The position numbers and the translations under genes were made by a program. The notes under the pieces were generated by a model, which worked only from the letters and a program-made list of their open reading frames with translations, searched no databases and was not told where the DNA came from. Positions 1 through 13,428 of a DNA stretch of 64,000 bases are shown here, piece after piece (within the stretch, counting starts at the first letter, position 1; each line of letters begins with the position of its first letter). The stretch is from Ailanthus altissimus. Taxonomy: Eukaryota; Streptophyta; Magnoliopsida; Sapindales; Simaroubaceae. Where the stretch lies: the NCBI GenBank assembly GCA_946807835.1, contig OX327683.1, positions 18,729,001 to 18,793,000 of the forward strand, in the 5' to 3' direction.

Positions 1-722
1 TCATCTTATAAAATGAAGTCACTTGTCAAATAAAGTATTAATACAAATATAGTCGGATATATGGTTTAAATCACGTACTCGTAAAGTCTGTAACCATATA
101 CTGATAACAGTTTGCTAAGAATTGAGCAAATTAATACATGCAATTGATCAAGTGGGAGATGTTGAAATATGATGAATGTATTGTAACATGCTAAGGAAAA
201 TAATCTACACATATATTATAAATATAATATATAATATGAATTATTCTAGGGTTATATGCATCTCTTATAAAGAAGCATAACCCAATCAAAATAACTTTCA
301 AGGGACATAATCCTTGATTAATAATGTTTGGGTGCCTATAAATAGGATCCCAAACATCCCTCATAAACACATTAAAGAAAAATCTAAATTTACTTGAGTG
401 CAAGTTCGTAAAAGTTCTTGCATGTAACAAGTAGCCTCGTGATAATTAATTAACGAACAAGTTCTTGCATGGAATAATTCTATGATATTTAATAAATAAA
501 GGAACAATAACATAAGAAGCAAGTACAAACTGCATGGAATTAAATAGCAGTTATTTAATGTGGACGTGTACAAGTTAAAAAATTTGGATGAACAATTTTA
601 CATCGTTGTATAAATTTCAGAACAGTGTCGAATTAAGTTATATAGGAGTTTCAACTCAAAAATTTTAACATGTAAACGTCTATATATAACGTTGAAGTAA
701 ATAATATATAAATTTGTTTTCA
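1..722 (+). mobile_element. Copia-type LTR retrotransposon, 3' end and LTR, cut by window edge
   Basis: A purine-rich tract (agtgggaga, 151-159) is followed directly by TGTTGAAATATG at 160. This is the polypurine tract/3' LTR junction usual for plant Copia elements. Inside the presumed LTR there is a TATA-like box (ctataaatagg, near 337) about 180 bp from its start, as expected for the U3/R boundary. The LTR probably ends near 722 (...gttttca), but no second LTR is in the window, so the end is inferred. No coding sequence can be recognised in bases 1-150. Identity as an LTR is fairly likely; the family is unknown. Confidence 0.5.
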
Positions 723-1455
723 GATGATCTGATGCTGTGGTTTATGACTAAATTATTATGTTGTCTCTGCACTGAATATATAGCTTCCATCTTCTTTTTT
801 TTTATCTTGGATTAATTTATACCGATGTATGTATTCTGATTGCTAGATAAAAATCATTTTAAAAGTGATAAGAGTGCAATATATAATTAAGACTAAGGTA
901 AAAAGACAAAAGAGCAATTTGCAATGTTGATATCTTCAAATACTTCTTTTTTTTAAAAAAAAAAATTCTTGTTACTTTATCTATGTATTATTGGTAATTT
1001 GTTAATATGTTTCATCAACTGATCACAAAGATTTTTTTATTTTTTTTAACAATTCCAAAGGAAAAAAGAAAACACTACTGTAAAGTAAGGTCATTGATAT
1101 TGTAGCAGAGCATTTTAGCTCCCTTATTCTCCTTTAGTTTAGGTAAAGAACATTATTAACAAGGAAAATTGGTATGGTATCAATGCTATTTTTTTCCCAT
1201 TTTTTTTTTTAACTAGAATCCACTAAGGGATGGGATTTCCCCTTTAATTTCTTCACCTTGTTTTGGTTAATTCTTTTATCTTGACAACAAAAATGAATAG
1301 GGTTTTCTCACTTACACCTTTAGAAAATTGTTATAAACAATATGTGGAAGTTAGTGAAGCAGATAATCGGATTAATATTGATAAAATTTTACAAGTTTAG
1401 TAAATAAATGTTTAATTTAGTTATGTATAGAAGCTGACTCACCATTGTCAATCAA
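723..1455. other. Intergenic AT-rich DNA, no gene seen
   Basis: Long poly-T and poly-A runs and no reading frame with recognisable similarity. Nothing beyond simple-sequence DNA is supported here. Confidence 0.5.
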
Positions 1456-1537
1456 GTCGCTTTGGCCGAGTGGTTAAGGCGTGTGCCTGCTAAGTACATG
1501 GGGTTTCCCCGCGAGAGTTCGAATCTCTCAGGCGACG
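1456..1537 (+). tRNA. trnS-GCT: tRNA-Ser (anticodon GCT)
   Basis: An 82-nt cloverleaf can be folded. The acceptor stem GTCGCTT (1456-1462) pairs with AGGCGAC (1530-1536) with one G-T pair, followed by discriminator G. The D-arm carries the A-box-like GGCCGAGTGGTTAAGGC. The anticodon loop CTGCTAA gives GCT, which reads AGC/AGU serine codons. A long variable arm (GGGGTTTCCCC) marks a class II tRNA such as serine, and the T-arm is GAGAGTTCGAATCTCTC. There is no intron and no encoded CCA, as expected for a nuclear gene. A T7 run 19 bp downstream fits RNA polymerase III termination. Confidence 0.97.
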
Positions 1538-1538
1538 G

Positions 1539-1562
1539 ATATATATATATATATCTTTTTTT
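1539..1562 (+). terminator. AT microsatellite and T-run Pol III terminator after tRNA-Ser
   Basis: A short (AT)n tract after the tRNA is followed by seven T at 1556-1562. T runs of four or more terminate RNA polymerase III, so this is the likely terminator. The AT tract itself is a candidate polymorphic microsatellite. Confidence 0.6.
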
Positions 1563-3300
1563 CGCTGATAGCTTCATATATTTAAGGATTGACCGAAGTT
1601 TTTCCCTTTTTGTTTTTTTATTTTGGTAATAACTTCATTGATTATGCAACTCTTTATTCAAATTTTGACCCAAAAAAAAATGCAAATGTTGGCAAGAGGG
1701 AATGATTCTAGGTCTCTAATTAACATGGCCTTGGTATAATAAGAAGTGTGAAAAACAATGGAATGAATTATTTTGTATGTCATATCCTTTGTGTTTGTCT
1801 ATTTCAATTGTGTGTGTTTTGATGATATATACATTGCTAATAGCAGGAAGAGATGTGGTGCTTGAGCATTTTACGATGAAGAAGAATTGGGTCTTAGAAG
1901 AGAACGACTTAGTTCCAATTTGTCTGTTCATCTTTGAGGATTTTGTTCTTCAAGACTATAGCTATAGCTTATAGCCTATACATATTATATAAGAAAAATA
2001 TATGAACTACGAACGCTTGTAGCTTTATTAATAGAGTGAGTTTGCTCTTTGCACAATCTCAATTATCTACTTTGGTTTATGAATTATAATCATGGCATCC
2101 CATCCCATAGCATTCTCACTTATTTTGTCCACACTATTGGATAAAGAGAACATTTTAGTTCACATATTATATTAGGATAGGATTTAGTCCAAACTTTGAT
2201 GGAATTTTGTGGGGCTTATCTACTTTGAATTCCATTGACCATTTGAAAGGCAGAATGAGAGCTGAATTTTTTTTTTTTTTTTTTAAATGCTTGTAGATTT
2301 TTTTTAAATAGATATACAGAGTTTTTTATTATAAGTTAAATTTTTTAAGAAACCACTTAACCAAATGGGTGGTCTATGATGCACCATTATTGGGTTAAGA
2401 GAAATGTCACCGGGCATAAAGGGCAAAGGCTGAATAAATGGTATATTTCTCAAATTGTATTTTTGTATTTCTTTTTTGGGCATAAAGGACAAAAGTTGAA
2501 TAAATGGTATATTTCTTAAATTGTATTTTTTTATTTTTTATTTCAAAAAATTTATTAAATAATTATTAAATAATAAAATTATATAATAAATAATTTTAAA
2601 TTTTACATCATTTCACTACTCAATAATTACTTGACATCTTAATTTAAAATACAAAATTTAAAATATGATTTGAAAAATGTAAAATTACTTTTTTTAATTA
2701 TTAATTAGAATAAAAATAATATTACACTTTTTAATTTTTTATATTTTTAAAATCATATTTTAAATATTGTATTTTAAATTAAATTATCAAATTAACTATT
2801 AAATTATAAAATAATATAATAGATGTTTTTAAAACTTGTAGTATATATCGTAAATTTTGACGCTGGCTTGTAACCAACCTGGACTTTGAAAGTGGTGGTC
2901 GGTTAGTATAAATGCGTGGGCTTAATTATCCGCATCTTGACCAAGAGAAGGGAAATTGTCCATGTATGACCGCAAAGAAATCAGAGCATCTGTTCAAGTA
3001 GTTGACAATCCCATGGCCATGATCATTCACGATCATGTGTTCTATCTACCAAAACAATAACGAAGCGACTGCATACATTATATCTCAAATCTTCCCTGCC
3101 CAATTGCCAGTAAGATAAATCATTTGTATTGAGAGAGATCAGTCAGATATTCGAAAATCCAAATATTTCAAATAAAGGACCAATATCCAATCAAGAATAA
3201 AATCCCCAAACGGGACCAACTCAACTGGCATAAAAATTTCAGATCATATTCTATTCCAGAAAATTTGAACGAACATCCATTTCAAATTTGCGCATGCGAA
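1563..3300. other. Intergenic AT-rich DNA with a small foldback
   Basis: No convincing coding region; short frames at 1716-1974 show no recognisable domain. The segment includes the foldback listed separately at 2637-2783. Its right end may overlap the 3' UTR of the DUF506 gene, which is transcribed leftward. Confidence 0.45.
2637..2783. repeat. AT-rich inverted repeat (MITE-like foldback)
   Basis: The arm taatttaaaatacaaaattt at about 2638-2690 is nearly the reverse complement of 2730-2783, with a loop of about 40 nt. The flanking AT-rich sequence also shows weaker inverted similarity, so the original element may reach from about 2560 to 2825. No coding capacity. Low complexity makes the boundaries soft. 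Confidence 0.45.
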
Positions 3301-3820
3301 CATCAACTCATTTCTTTGACATGCTCGTAATAAGGAGCTCTACACTTAAGGTAGAAACATACAGAAAGGGGGGGTGGTGGTGTGGAAAGAAAAATAATGT
3401 AATAGCCAAAATTCCATAACCCCTGTAATAAGGGGCAAGGAATAAATTCAATATATTCTAAGAACCAAATACAATCTAATGATCGATGCAGCACAGCGGT
3501 ACTAGCTGGTTTATCAGTAGGTGCTGTTAAGCATCAAGACAATGCATAAGCAGGCTCCAAAAACTTCATACCAACCCACTTGCTGTCAGCTGCACCAAAA
3601 TAAAAACGTAAACATGGCACTCCCGAATTTGATACATAAAGAATGAAAATGTCTCCACCTGTTGTTTGTTATTGTAATGGTGTCCGCTATATGAACCTGC
3701 CCTTGATTCTGGTTCACACTTATTAAATATAAAGGAAAAAAGAATCGATGATGGGAAAGCCGCAATAAATTACACTCTCACAGAAGGAACTTGCATATTC
3801 AATGCCAAAATTTGCACCTA

Positions 3821-5356
3821 TCACAGAGCTCTCAATGAGTGCCGACGCCTCTCTACCTTCAACCTACGATTATTATCACCGTTTATAGGCTTCAGAAACC
3901 GCTCTGTTTCCATTTCAGAATGAAGCGAAGACTGCAACCTCTTTAAATGTCCTCTGCACTGTTTATGGTCAAAAGAATAGGTGACAGCAATACTTTGTTC
4001 ATCCAGATTTAAATGTCTTTGGTGGGGTGAGTGCCACTTTGCTTGCAAATAAGCAAGAGATCTCCACGGAGGAAGAGGCATTGAATTTTGACTGAGAGAA
4101 GATCTAGCAGCTTCAACCATAACTTGGAGAAACTGTTTCAACCTCATCAAAGAACCCACATAAACAACTGGAAGTGATCTCAATATTTTATCATAAGAAT
4201 CGACAGCCCTGGCTATTTCAAAGTGGCTCCGGAAGTCAATATCAATGATCAAACGCTCAGAGCTTCCAGCATTATTGTAGTTCATTACATCAATATATTC
4301 ATGATCCCCTGCATCATATATCCATAAGTTTACCATCAGATATGGTTCAGGCCAAAACAGCAGTGTAGAAAGGTATAAAAGCTGCTCCTTTGGGCATCAT
4401 GAAAATATAACAAAATCATGAAACTGTTCATTAGATTTTCTTTAAGGATATATTTAATTTCTGATTAGGATTACTAAATCTACTCTTATCTTTACAAACT
4501 ATGATACCCAAATGAATTACATGACCATCTAAAGATCCCAAAACAAGAAAGATTATAGTAAACAGCAGTTCGGACATTAGATGTATACCTCCTGGGACCT
4601 TTCCGCTTCCTTGCCACCTTGTCGAACAAACTGCTGCATCATACCCTGAAAGTTTCAAAAGCTTTACCAGAGCAAATCTGATGCAACTGGCATTACATGG
4701 GCCTGTCTTTGCCGCTTGAAGGATTGTCTCTTTGATTGATAGGATTAAAGAATGAACCACTGACATCAGGTCCAATTCATACTGAGGCACAGAGCGTTTA
4801 TAGAACTGCAAAAAAAAAAAGTTTAAAAATTCCACATCAATTCAATTCTCTTTAAACCGCTCATCTATCACAACAAGCCACAAAAATTTTCCATTTTATG
4901 CTTTTGTTCAAATTCTTATTCATTACAAAAAGAAAATTGAATAACAAAACGATCAATCTATTGGATGAAAGTCCCCGTATGTATACTAATCACTACCTCT
5001 TCAAATTTAAAAATCTATCTTCTAAAAGTACAATTTAATTGCCTATGGAGAAAACAGGGAAATATATCATAAAAATTTGGATGCTATAGGAAAAGAAATA
5101 AGGTAATTAATCATAAATTTTTATAATTTTCATATGATTTTACCGAGATTTTGTCGGCAAGGTGAGCGAGATCGGAGAAGCCGGAATCGGAGTCGCTGCT
5201 ACAGATAGAATCGGTGCCGGCGCTGCCGTTCTCCAAGAAATCGCTGACCATGAGAGCCAAATCGTGTTCGCTCTCGTGGCTGAACCCTCCGCCTATTCCC
5301 CGGGCGGGCCACAAATCCCCCGCCGCGGTCGTCGCGCACAGCAATTCCATCGCCAA
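3821..5356 (-). CDS. DUF506 (PF04720) PDDEXK-like family protein, three exons
   Basis: A plant-specific protein of the DUF506 family, a divergent PD-(D/E)XK nuclease-like fold of unknown biochemical role. Exons on the minus strand are 5356..5144, 4805..4589 and 4308..3821. Each junction is GT-AG and the phases agree, giving 305 residues plus stop. The N-terminal exon has the acidic, Ser/Asp-rich segment (SICSSDSDSGFSD) typical of the family. Exon 2 carries CSTRWQGSGKVPGG. Exon 3 begins DHEYIDV, followed by ERLIIDIDFRSHFEIAR, the conserved core with acidic residues where nuclease folds place catalytic residues; activity is unproven. A basic C-terminus (RRLKVERRRHSLRAL) closes the protein. The ATG at 5356 is the first in frame in a GC-richer first exon. 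The 3' UTR probably reaches toward 3300. Family assignment is confident; function unknown. Confidence 0.88.
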
Positions 5357-7596
5357 TCCAATGCCGTTTCGCCCTCGCCAATTCCCCAGCTTCGATATTT
5401 TTCTCTCTCCTCCTCCGTCCGATCACAACAACATAGCTAGCATAATCCAATACTTTCAAACATGCAAAAGATGATGAATTTTTACAAAAGCTTCGAAAAT
5501 GAAAACTGTATGAATTTTTTCTTTTTTTGGTAATGGAATTTATTTTTTGAAATTAATATTTTTGTGAAATCGCGCTTCTGTGTTATTGAAAATGTTTGTT
5601 TCCGATGATTTTGTGTTGTGATCCAAAGGGAAGAACAAAGGGTGTGATTCTCTTGCTGCAAAACCCAAAGGATGAAAAGCAGAAGCAACGGGAAAGGCGA
5701 GTTGATATAAAAGTTTGGGAGGGCTCAAATGACGGTAATGGCCTCCAGGTTTTGTTTTTATTGTTGAAACTAATGGTTTTGTTACGTGTCTTCGTGCGAA
5801 AATTACTGACTGGTGGATAAGGCGATCAAATAAGCAATGTACCTGGATAGGAAATGGGGTGTGTTCATTCGCACAATTTACAATCTTTAGCTTCTTCTAG
5901 GAAAAAAACCAAAAAAAATGCATAAATATCTTACTTTTTCAATTTTATTACTTCATTATATATATATATATGAACATAATTCATATTTTTATTCAATTAT
6001 TTGAGTAATTCAGAATTTTTATCTAAATAATGCTTATTAAAATTATTCTCTTCTAAAAATTTTCAAAAACTCTAAGTAACAAGTTCATAACCTACTTCAC
6101 TTAAATAGGCGGGTTCAAAGACTCACTATTAAGGCCAACAACGAATTCCATCAAAAGAGACAAACTTAAAAACTTAGAATTTGATTGAAAAGTCATCTCA
6201 TCACTCCAATCAACTTAGTGTCTACCTACACTTAGACCAAACTTCATAGGTTTGCACTTAGCCAAACACTCATGAGGCCTTAATTATGATGGTATGAACA
6301 TCTTAAGCAGGTGACATAGTAAATAAGCCGAATCATTTATCAACAAGCATTCTCGATGCTTCCAAAATTAAAGAGAATGTCAAGTAATTGGGTCATCTAT
6401 TTCAAGAGGTTAACTTCTCAACAACTAATGAAATGTTAAGTCAAATAACCCAGATAAGACAAATCATTAAATGTGACAACCTGCACCATCATTAAAAAAA
6501 TATTTTCTAATTAGAGAAATAATATTTCTCAAAGTCCCGCTAAATAGACATTTTAATCATTCGCCTTCATTCAAGTTAAATAATCTAGTGATGACTTAAA
6601 TATCCATCTATGAAGTCTTTTTAGATTCGATGTTATATAAGTAGGAGTAAAAATTAAAAACAAGTTTTAATTTTTAATACTTTATATAAAAAAAATTCTC
6701 AATATTCTTATAACTTTCATATAGTCCACCAATTAACTGACTTAAGTATTGCAAAATTTTTATTGAAATCATTAATAAAAAAATTTAATAATAATATTTT
6801 TTTAGTATTTACAAAGACGAACGAAACAAAAAATCTAGAAGGCTTAAAATCATAACTTAAGAGAAAGAAAAGCTTGGAGTTTTAAATTCACACAAAAATA
6901 AATTTAAAATTCATTGGTTAAAAAAAATTATTATTTTGGTCAACAAAAACATATAATAATTAAAAAAATATATAACATAAATAATTATTATTGATAATAA
7001 AAATTCATTTATATTACAAACAAATACAGTATGACGTTAAAAGACGAATTAAGTGTGCGTTTTTACCGAAAGAAACAATGGGGGCATAATAGGAAATTCA
7101 TATAACAGAAATAACATCTTCTTGACTTGGGAACCTAAAAGGACAACATTAAAATAATAATAAATAAAAAAATTTAACTGTCATTGCCAGATTTGTAAGA
7201 TGACGTGAGCTACACGGGACTCTTGGTCCGTTGCGTGGGATACGGGTAAATGATTGCAAAAAAGCTGACTGGTAAATTGGAATGAATGTAAATTTTAACG
7301 GCCACGCCCATGATTTCATTTTGTTATTAACCAACTTTTTAATCTGGTCATCATTTGATAAACTCAAATGATTGGTTAGTTGCGCGTGTTAAATGATAAG
7401 GATGTTGGTCGTTGAAGATATTATTTAATACTAAAAATATTTGTTTTTATAAAATATAAACTACAATCTAAATCTTTTGTTTTCCACCATAAAAATTGTT
7501 TGATGGTATCTTTTAGAATCATTTAGAGATTCTTTGAAAAAGTTTAACAATAACTTTATGTGTTTATAACTCTATTTTTAATAAGGTTATGGAATC

Positions 7597-7672
7597 ATTT
7601 GTTTAAATAATTTAGTGGTAAAAGAGTTTATCGTATATCTTAAAAATTTTAAGTTCGAATCCCTTTTTTTGA
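7597..7672 (+). repeat. tRNA-like (SINE-like) Pol III promoter patch
   Basis: An A-box-like stretch (tttagtggtaaaag, 7608-7621) lies about 35 bp before a B-box-like stretch (aagttcgaatccc, 7650-7662). Their order and spacing match the internal promoter of tRNA-derived plant SINEs. The region between has no tRNA cloverleaf, so it is not a functional tRNA. No poly-A tail or target duplication is obvious, and the 3' end is undefined. Confidence 0.4.
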
Positions 7673-8830
7673 ACTTTCACCTATAAATATATATATATAT
7701 ATATGAGATAAGAATAATTTTTTTTTAGAGTTTAAATTAATTCTCAATTTTATCTTATAAATTTTTAAAAAATATTTTTTATATAATGACATTCTTGCTT
7801 TTACTAAAATTCAAATGCACAAATTTGATATGACACAGCATAAAAATAAATTTTAAAACTTGAAATTACTAAATTATTGTGTAAATAAAAAAAATAAGAA
7901 TCTAAAAAAATAAAATTTAATCCTTCTTACAATTGCCACCATTATCGAAAAAGAGTGGTCAGCTATCGTCGCTCATTTGCAATAGTGGCAGAAGCTATTT
8001 TTTATTTTATATTGTTTATTTCATAAAAATAAATCTTAATTTTTAAAAAAAAAAATAAATAATAAATTTTAATCATATAAAAGTGTACCACATGTCCTTT
8101 TATTATTTTTTTTTATTAATGACCAATCAAAGATTAACACATTAGTTTGCATCTCATCTTGTCCACTTTAAATTTTCGTCGTAAATTTCGAATTTACCTT
8201 TTCACGGTTAAAATAAACATCAAAAGACTAACAAATTGAAATAGAATTGAAATTTTTTAAAATTTGTTGAATAAAATTGAAAATTAACCTAAACTTCAAA
8301 GACAAAATTATCCTTATCCTAAGTTTATCATTGATTTTTTATTTTATTTTTTTAAATGACCTTGTTAATTTTTTAACATTGTATTTATTTATATATTTAT
8401 TTCAAACTTTTAAGATAAACAATTGTGTTCAGAAATGATATCATTCAATATTTAAAAAACAAATTAAACTTTTTATTACACTCATTTAAATATATTAAGT
8501 TTAATATCAGTATTAGTATTAGTCACTACTATGTTAGTCACTTATTTTAAATCAATCACCTTTTTTATATTAGTATTTCATTAATAAAATTGTGACAAAT
8601 ATGAAATATTAAAATATACTTAATATTGCATTTAATAAAACTATGTGAAATATAAAATATTATATAATAGAAAAATGTAATTAGTTTAGACATAACAATT
8701 AATACAAATGCAACTAAAATTAACATTTTTCTTAATTTAATTAATCAAAAATTGGTGTCAATTAATTCAAATGTAAAATATTTAAAATTAGTACACCTTT
8801 CAAAGTTTGAAGCTCATTTTACACTAAAGT

Positions 8831-8955
8831 TTGGGATGTATGGCTATAACAAAATATATATATATATATATATATTTATAATAATTAGAACCCTCTTTAA
8901 TAAGCATTTGATCATAAAAAAAATTTAGTAATAGCCATACATGATACATTCCAAA
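8831..8955. repeat. Short inverted repeat around an AT microsatellite
   Basis: ggatgtatggctataac at 8834-8850 is matched in reverse complement by catgtatggctattac-type sequence at about 8925-8955. The two arms enclose an (AT)n run. This looks like a small foldback or MITE remnant with no coding potential. Confidence 0.4.
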
Positions 8956-11900
8956 TAATATTTAAATTTTTGAGTTCTAATATCGTTCTCAAGTTAAGTG
9001 GGTCATTTTATAATATTGTTATATAAAAAATAATTTACATCATTGGATCAAATTAAAAAAACAATAATATTTCACTATTAATAAATTAATACTTTTTTGG
9101 ATAAAAATAATTTCACTATTTTAAAACCATTCAGCATCGAAGAATAATTCCAAGTCTATATGTGTAAATAAAAAAATAAATTACAATATATATATATAAA
9201 AGATGCGCATTGTATGTATACTATGGGACCACACGTACGCTCTGGCAGAATCTCTCTCTCCATCTTCTCTTGGGGAAGACATGAGACGAAGACTATTACC
9301 CCTCTCTGGCTGGCAATCAATCATTGGTCTAAAAATTGACCGACCCAACTCGTAGTTTTTTAAAAAGCCGGTCCGGCCAATTAAGACTGAAATTATTATT
9401 ATTATTATTATTTTATAAAAAAAATCCCATAAGCTCGTGCTATTTACCTACTCTCATTATTATTCACGGGGTGACAATTGACAAACAAAGGTGAGTTAGG
9501 CGTCAAGTAGTTGATTAATTGTCGAACTAATTTTAAGATCAATTTCTCTCCCCTTCTTCAGTTCTTTTTATTTTGAAGTTGTTTTGGGTAATGTCGAAAT
9601 TTGGAATCACATTTAGGGTCAACATTTCCATTCATGTGATTCTCTTCCGTGAATTGGAGTGAAAAATCTCTACAGGGTTCTACTTCGACATGTTGTTCAG
9701 TCATTTCATCATACAGTTGAGAAGTTTGTGCTCAACAGCATTCGAGCAACATGTAAAAATGCTTTCATGAATCAGAAACGAATTGTTAATTTAATTCAAA
9801 CGTTCTTTCTTTAGAGAAAACATAGAGACGACAGCCATTTGATTTAAGTAAGTATTAGGTAGATTTAATTCGGAGACTAACGAAATTGAGGACTTGCTCT
9901 AGATCAATTATTGTTCTCATATTTAATTTGTAGATCAGAAAGTTGGCTTAGACAAACTTAATCATCAAGTCAGACAATCTCAATCAAATAATTAAGAAAC
10001 ATATTTATTTATCCTGATCTGCTAGCTCTTTTGCCAGGCTGTGGCCTTAGAAATGGACCAATTCCGCAGGTAAAACGACAATGCAATGTGCCAAAAACGA
10101 ATATAATTATAAACTAGATTTTAAATTTTGTACTACATTGTTATCTGCATAACACCTAAAGCATCATTTTCAAGCATACCCAATTTCCCAACATGCCCAA
10201 CCTCGGATCTCGTCCAAAGAAATTTGTTTAACATAAAAATTCTGACGGCAAATAAGCAATTTCTAAAATGTTGGTATTATACGTGCACAGAGGTTCAAAG
10301 CTGGCAACAAAATAGTATTAAGCTGACCTATCTTCAAAAACACATCTGCAAAATTCTAGATAAAGAAGATCATATAGGTGATTCTCATTCTCGTATCAAT
10401 CAGAAAACAGGGGAGGAATCTAATAATTACTATTAAAAATCAGTATTAAACTAACTATTTTTCTTTTTCAAAATTTTAAATTCCTAAAACATAATGATCT
10501 AGATAAATGGTTTCCTTGAAACAATTTTACTTCAATAAGATTAAAAGGACCGGCAATAATACTGGGTTAATATCGGTACTACGTGGCCTCTACTCAATGA
10601 TTGGGTGGAAGTTCGAACCCACCCTCTCTAAAATTGCAAGGAGATCCAACCTATTTTAAACCTAAATTCTCAAGATTGAATTTCCATAATGTGGCCACTC
10701 AAATGTCAGATTTGAAAAGAATACCGGTATCATGTGTCATCAATAAAATGTTATCAATCCAATATCCACAGTTATCATCCACACATTTTAATGCAAAAAC
10801 ACACCAAAAAAAAAAAAATGGAACCAAATTTATTCAATTCAATCTTGACCACCAAAATATAACATTGAATCTGCAAGTCAATTCAAGGGTTGTGGACAAA
10901 TCTACTGTCCTAAAGAGAGTTTCAGAATTTTCTTAATAGAATATTCTTTCTAGGAGGTTGTCAAAATTACCAATCCTGTAATTAATGGGAAACAAATAGA
11001 TGAGCCCAAGGAATTTCAATGGACCCACTGCCATGTTCCAATTAAGAATAATTTAATATTCCCATAATTGAGGGTGGGTGCCAAGAGAGGAACATGGGGC
11101 AGGTTCTGGCGCTTTCAACCCAACACATCAAGAAAAATCCAGACCATTTCTTATCTTTCTAAAGACAAGATGGAATCTCTTTAATGATTTTCTGGTGCTT
11201 AGAAAGGACATTTGGCACAAAGAGATATGACAACTGACAAAGAAGATGCTCTGAACCATTATCCCCTTTTTTGGAGGTTTAAAATGTAAACCAAGCTACT
11301 TCAAAGTAGGGCAATGATAACCTCCCAATTGTCTCTCCTAGTTTACTTGCAAAGGAGGGTTTGAGAGTTGAGACAGGTGACTTATGGTTTATATTAAGGA
11401 AAGGTATAATACAAAGCAATTACCAAAAACCAAATTTGCAAATCAATAGATCATGATGCGGAGCAATGATTAGAGAAATAGTATCATACATAAGGTAAAT
11501 ACATGAGAAAAATGTGAACTCCCAACTTACACATGGTAAACTTAGACAGGTAAAAAACCAATTGGAAAGTTGAGGGAATTAATCGACAGCTTTTAAGAGA
11601 AAACACTGAAAAACATCAAAAGAATTTAGATCTTAACTTATCAAAGAAAATTTGTGCGTATCTAAACATCTCATTACTTTTAAGAAATTTCATATTTCAT
11701 GACTAACAGATCTATTTCAAGGTGGAAATGGCAAAGTTCCCATTGTTTCAACGTCTTAGAGGGTGTCCTAACCCAATAAGAGCTGTGGATTTCACCTTGC
11801 ATTAGCGCTTCAGAAATATCATCTCAAAATGCTCTTTACTCACAAAGGACTACGTGTTTTGGTCGTCAAAATTTGCCAATTGAAGATCAATCTGAAAGGA

Positions 11901-12472
11901 AAATATAAAACCTGCAATTTCTCTTCATCCATTGACTTATACCTACCCGTAGCTAAAAAAACTAGGTATAAAAAAGTCCTGAAAAATCCCCACAAGTTCA
12001 CATTTTCCATGTGTTGCATGATATCATGGAACCATGTCTCTAATGCCAGTCTCCAGAGAGACCCAAGATTTATTAGGATAAAGGGATATAAACTAAAATA
12101 CATTCCCTGGTGTTCCAAGCCTAATGATAATGGCAATATATAGACTAACCATCTAGTATCCATGGAAACTCCAAAGCAAGTATAAAAAGAGAAAACAAAA
12201 AGATCAATGATGATTAACTTAACAACTCAACAACAACACCATCCAATTTGACTTTGGCTAAAACCAACAAAGTTTTCCCTTGTCAGATTGAATAATTCCA
12301 ACGCAAACTAAAAGAGAAAAGCCATGAAATAAACAGAAAAATCAGCGAAGAAATACAAGTAATGGTTAGCACACCAAATTCAACTATATTTAAAGCCACA
12401 TCTTTCTCCAAATATTTAGCTCCTCATTTTTTTCTTAATTGTTTTATAATATCGCTCACGTTGGGGATTAAT

Positions 12473-12869
12473 TCAAGAAATAAATTAATGCACTTGTAAG
12501 AAAAATCTAAAAAATAGCAAAATGAAAATCTAATACAAATTTTGAAAAATCTGTAATTATCTAAAACTTTTAGAGGGTTAGGTGAAAGATATGGTTATAA
12601 TAAAACAGTGAGATTGTGTCGCTCACATCTCACCTTTAAGTCAAATGCATGGAACTATAAATAAGGGCGGAGTCTTTCAATTGAGCAAGTCCAACAGATA
12701 GCTAAAAAGCCCTTCCAATAAAAAAAACTCTTGTAACCTCTTCCCCTTTATAATAAAACTTCTCAGCTCTTCTATATTATTCTGAAGTTTTCCTATTAAC
12801 ACCATCCACATATATATTCATACAAAATATTTTAAAACAAATTTTTACAAATATCATAAACTACTAACA
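12473..12869 (+). repeat. 5' LTR of the old outer Copia-like element
   Basis: Aligns by eye with 20847-21243 across the TATA-like box (12656-12663), the block caattgagcaagtccaacag / aatttgaataagccaaacaa, and the 3' end ...actaaca. The start is approximate because the first 20 bases have diverged. It is followed by the primer-binding-like sequence at 12871. Confidence 0.65.
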
Positions 12870-12990
12870 GTGATATCAAAGCCCTAAATTGATCAAATAA
12901 TTGAGCATAGGGTTCATCATGACCAAGCAAAGGCTCTAATAAAACACCATATTAAATCCCATCCTTTTTAGGAAATCTATAATTTTTGGA

Positions 12991-13415
12991 TAAAAGAAAA
13001 TTAAGTAACTATGTTTGGATGTTGAGAAAAAAATGCAGAGAAAATTTTCTAGTTGAAAAACACAAAGCTCTCGATTTTATTCAGCCCTTACATTTTCCTT
13101 TTTTCACACAGAAAAGAAAAGATAGAGTTCCTTTTTATAGTTACAATCTCTTTAATCAATCTACAAATGTCAAGCTGTCCTTAAAACAAGGAAATATTCT
13201 AACTAATCTGTAACAGCCTTCTTGGCGGGAAAACACAGTTACAAGCACCTCTGTTTCAGCTCCACTTCTTTTAACAACCTTTTCCAGTAGCCATAACATC
13301 ACCTCTGTTAATACTAGCATTTCACTATTTAACTGAATATCGCTATTAGCAGATTCTTTAATCCAACTCATCTTTGTTGCTGCACATGAACTGTGTTTGA
13401 ACTTATACATCAATA
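12991..13415 (-). repeat. 3' LTR of the nested minus-strand Copia
   Basis: 425 bp, bounded on the left by TTGGA and on the right by the polypurine tract complement (tcccccctcaag). Matches 17884-19140 after removal of the 827-bp insertion and its 5-bp duplication, with roughly 5% differences. Confidence 0.9.
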
Positions 13416-13428
13416 TCCCCCCTCAAGC

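Larger units (their letters stand above)
5357..12472. other. Long intergenic region, no supported gene
   Basis: About 7 kb of AT-rich DNA. The left end (5357-5600) is likely the promoter and 5' UTR of the divergent DUF506 gene. Longer frames at 10128-10436, 10601-10936 and 11829-12163 have no recognisable domain and the composition of non-coding DNA. Simple repeats occur near 5957, 7686, 8855 and 9188 (AT) and 9394 (ATT). A SINE-like patch and a foldback are listed separately. No rRNA, second tRNA or protein gene could be supported. Confidence 0.5.

Noticed and set aside
5162..5474. Several overlapping frames on both strands over the DUF506 first exon
   Set aside because: They are shadows of the GC-rich first exon; only the minus frame starting at 5356 continues through correct splice sites.
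10560..10630. Possible tRNA or SINE B box (gaagttcgaaccc) inside ggtggaagttcgaacccacc
   Set aside because: The short hairpin resembles a T-arm, but no A box, acceptor stem or anticodon arm is found at the right distance.
10601..10936. 111-codon open frame
   Set aside because: Composition of non-coding DNA, no recognisable domain, and it overlaps the tRNA-like hairpin. Long frames of this size occur by chance.
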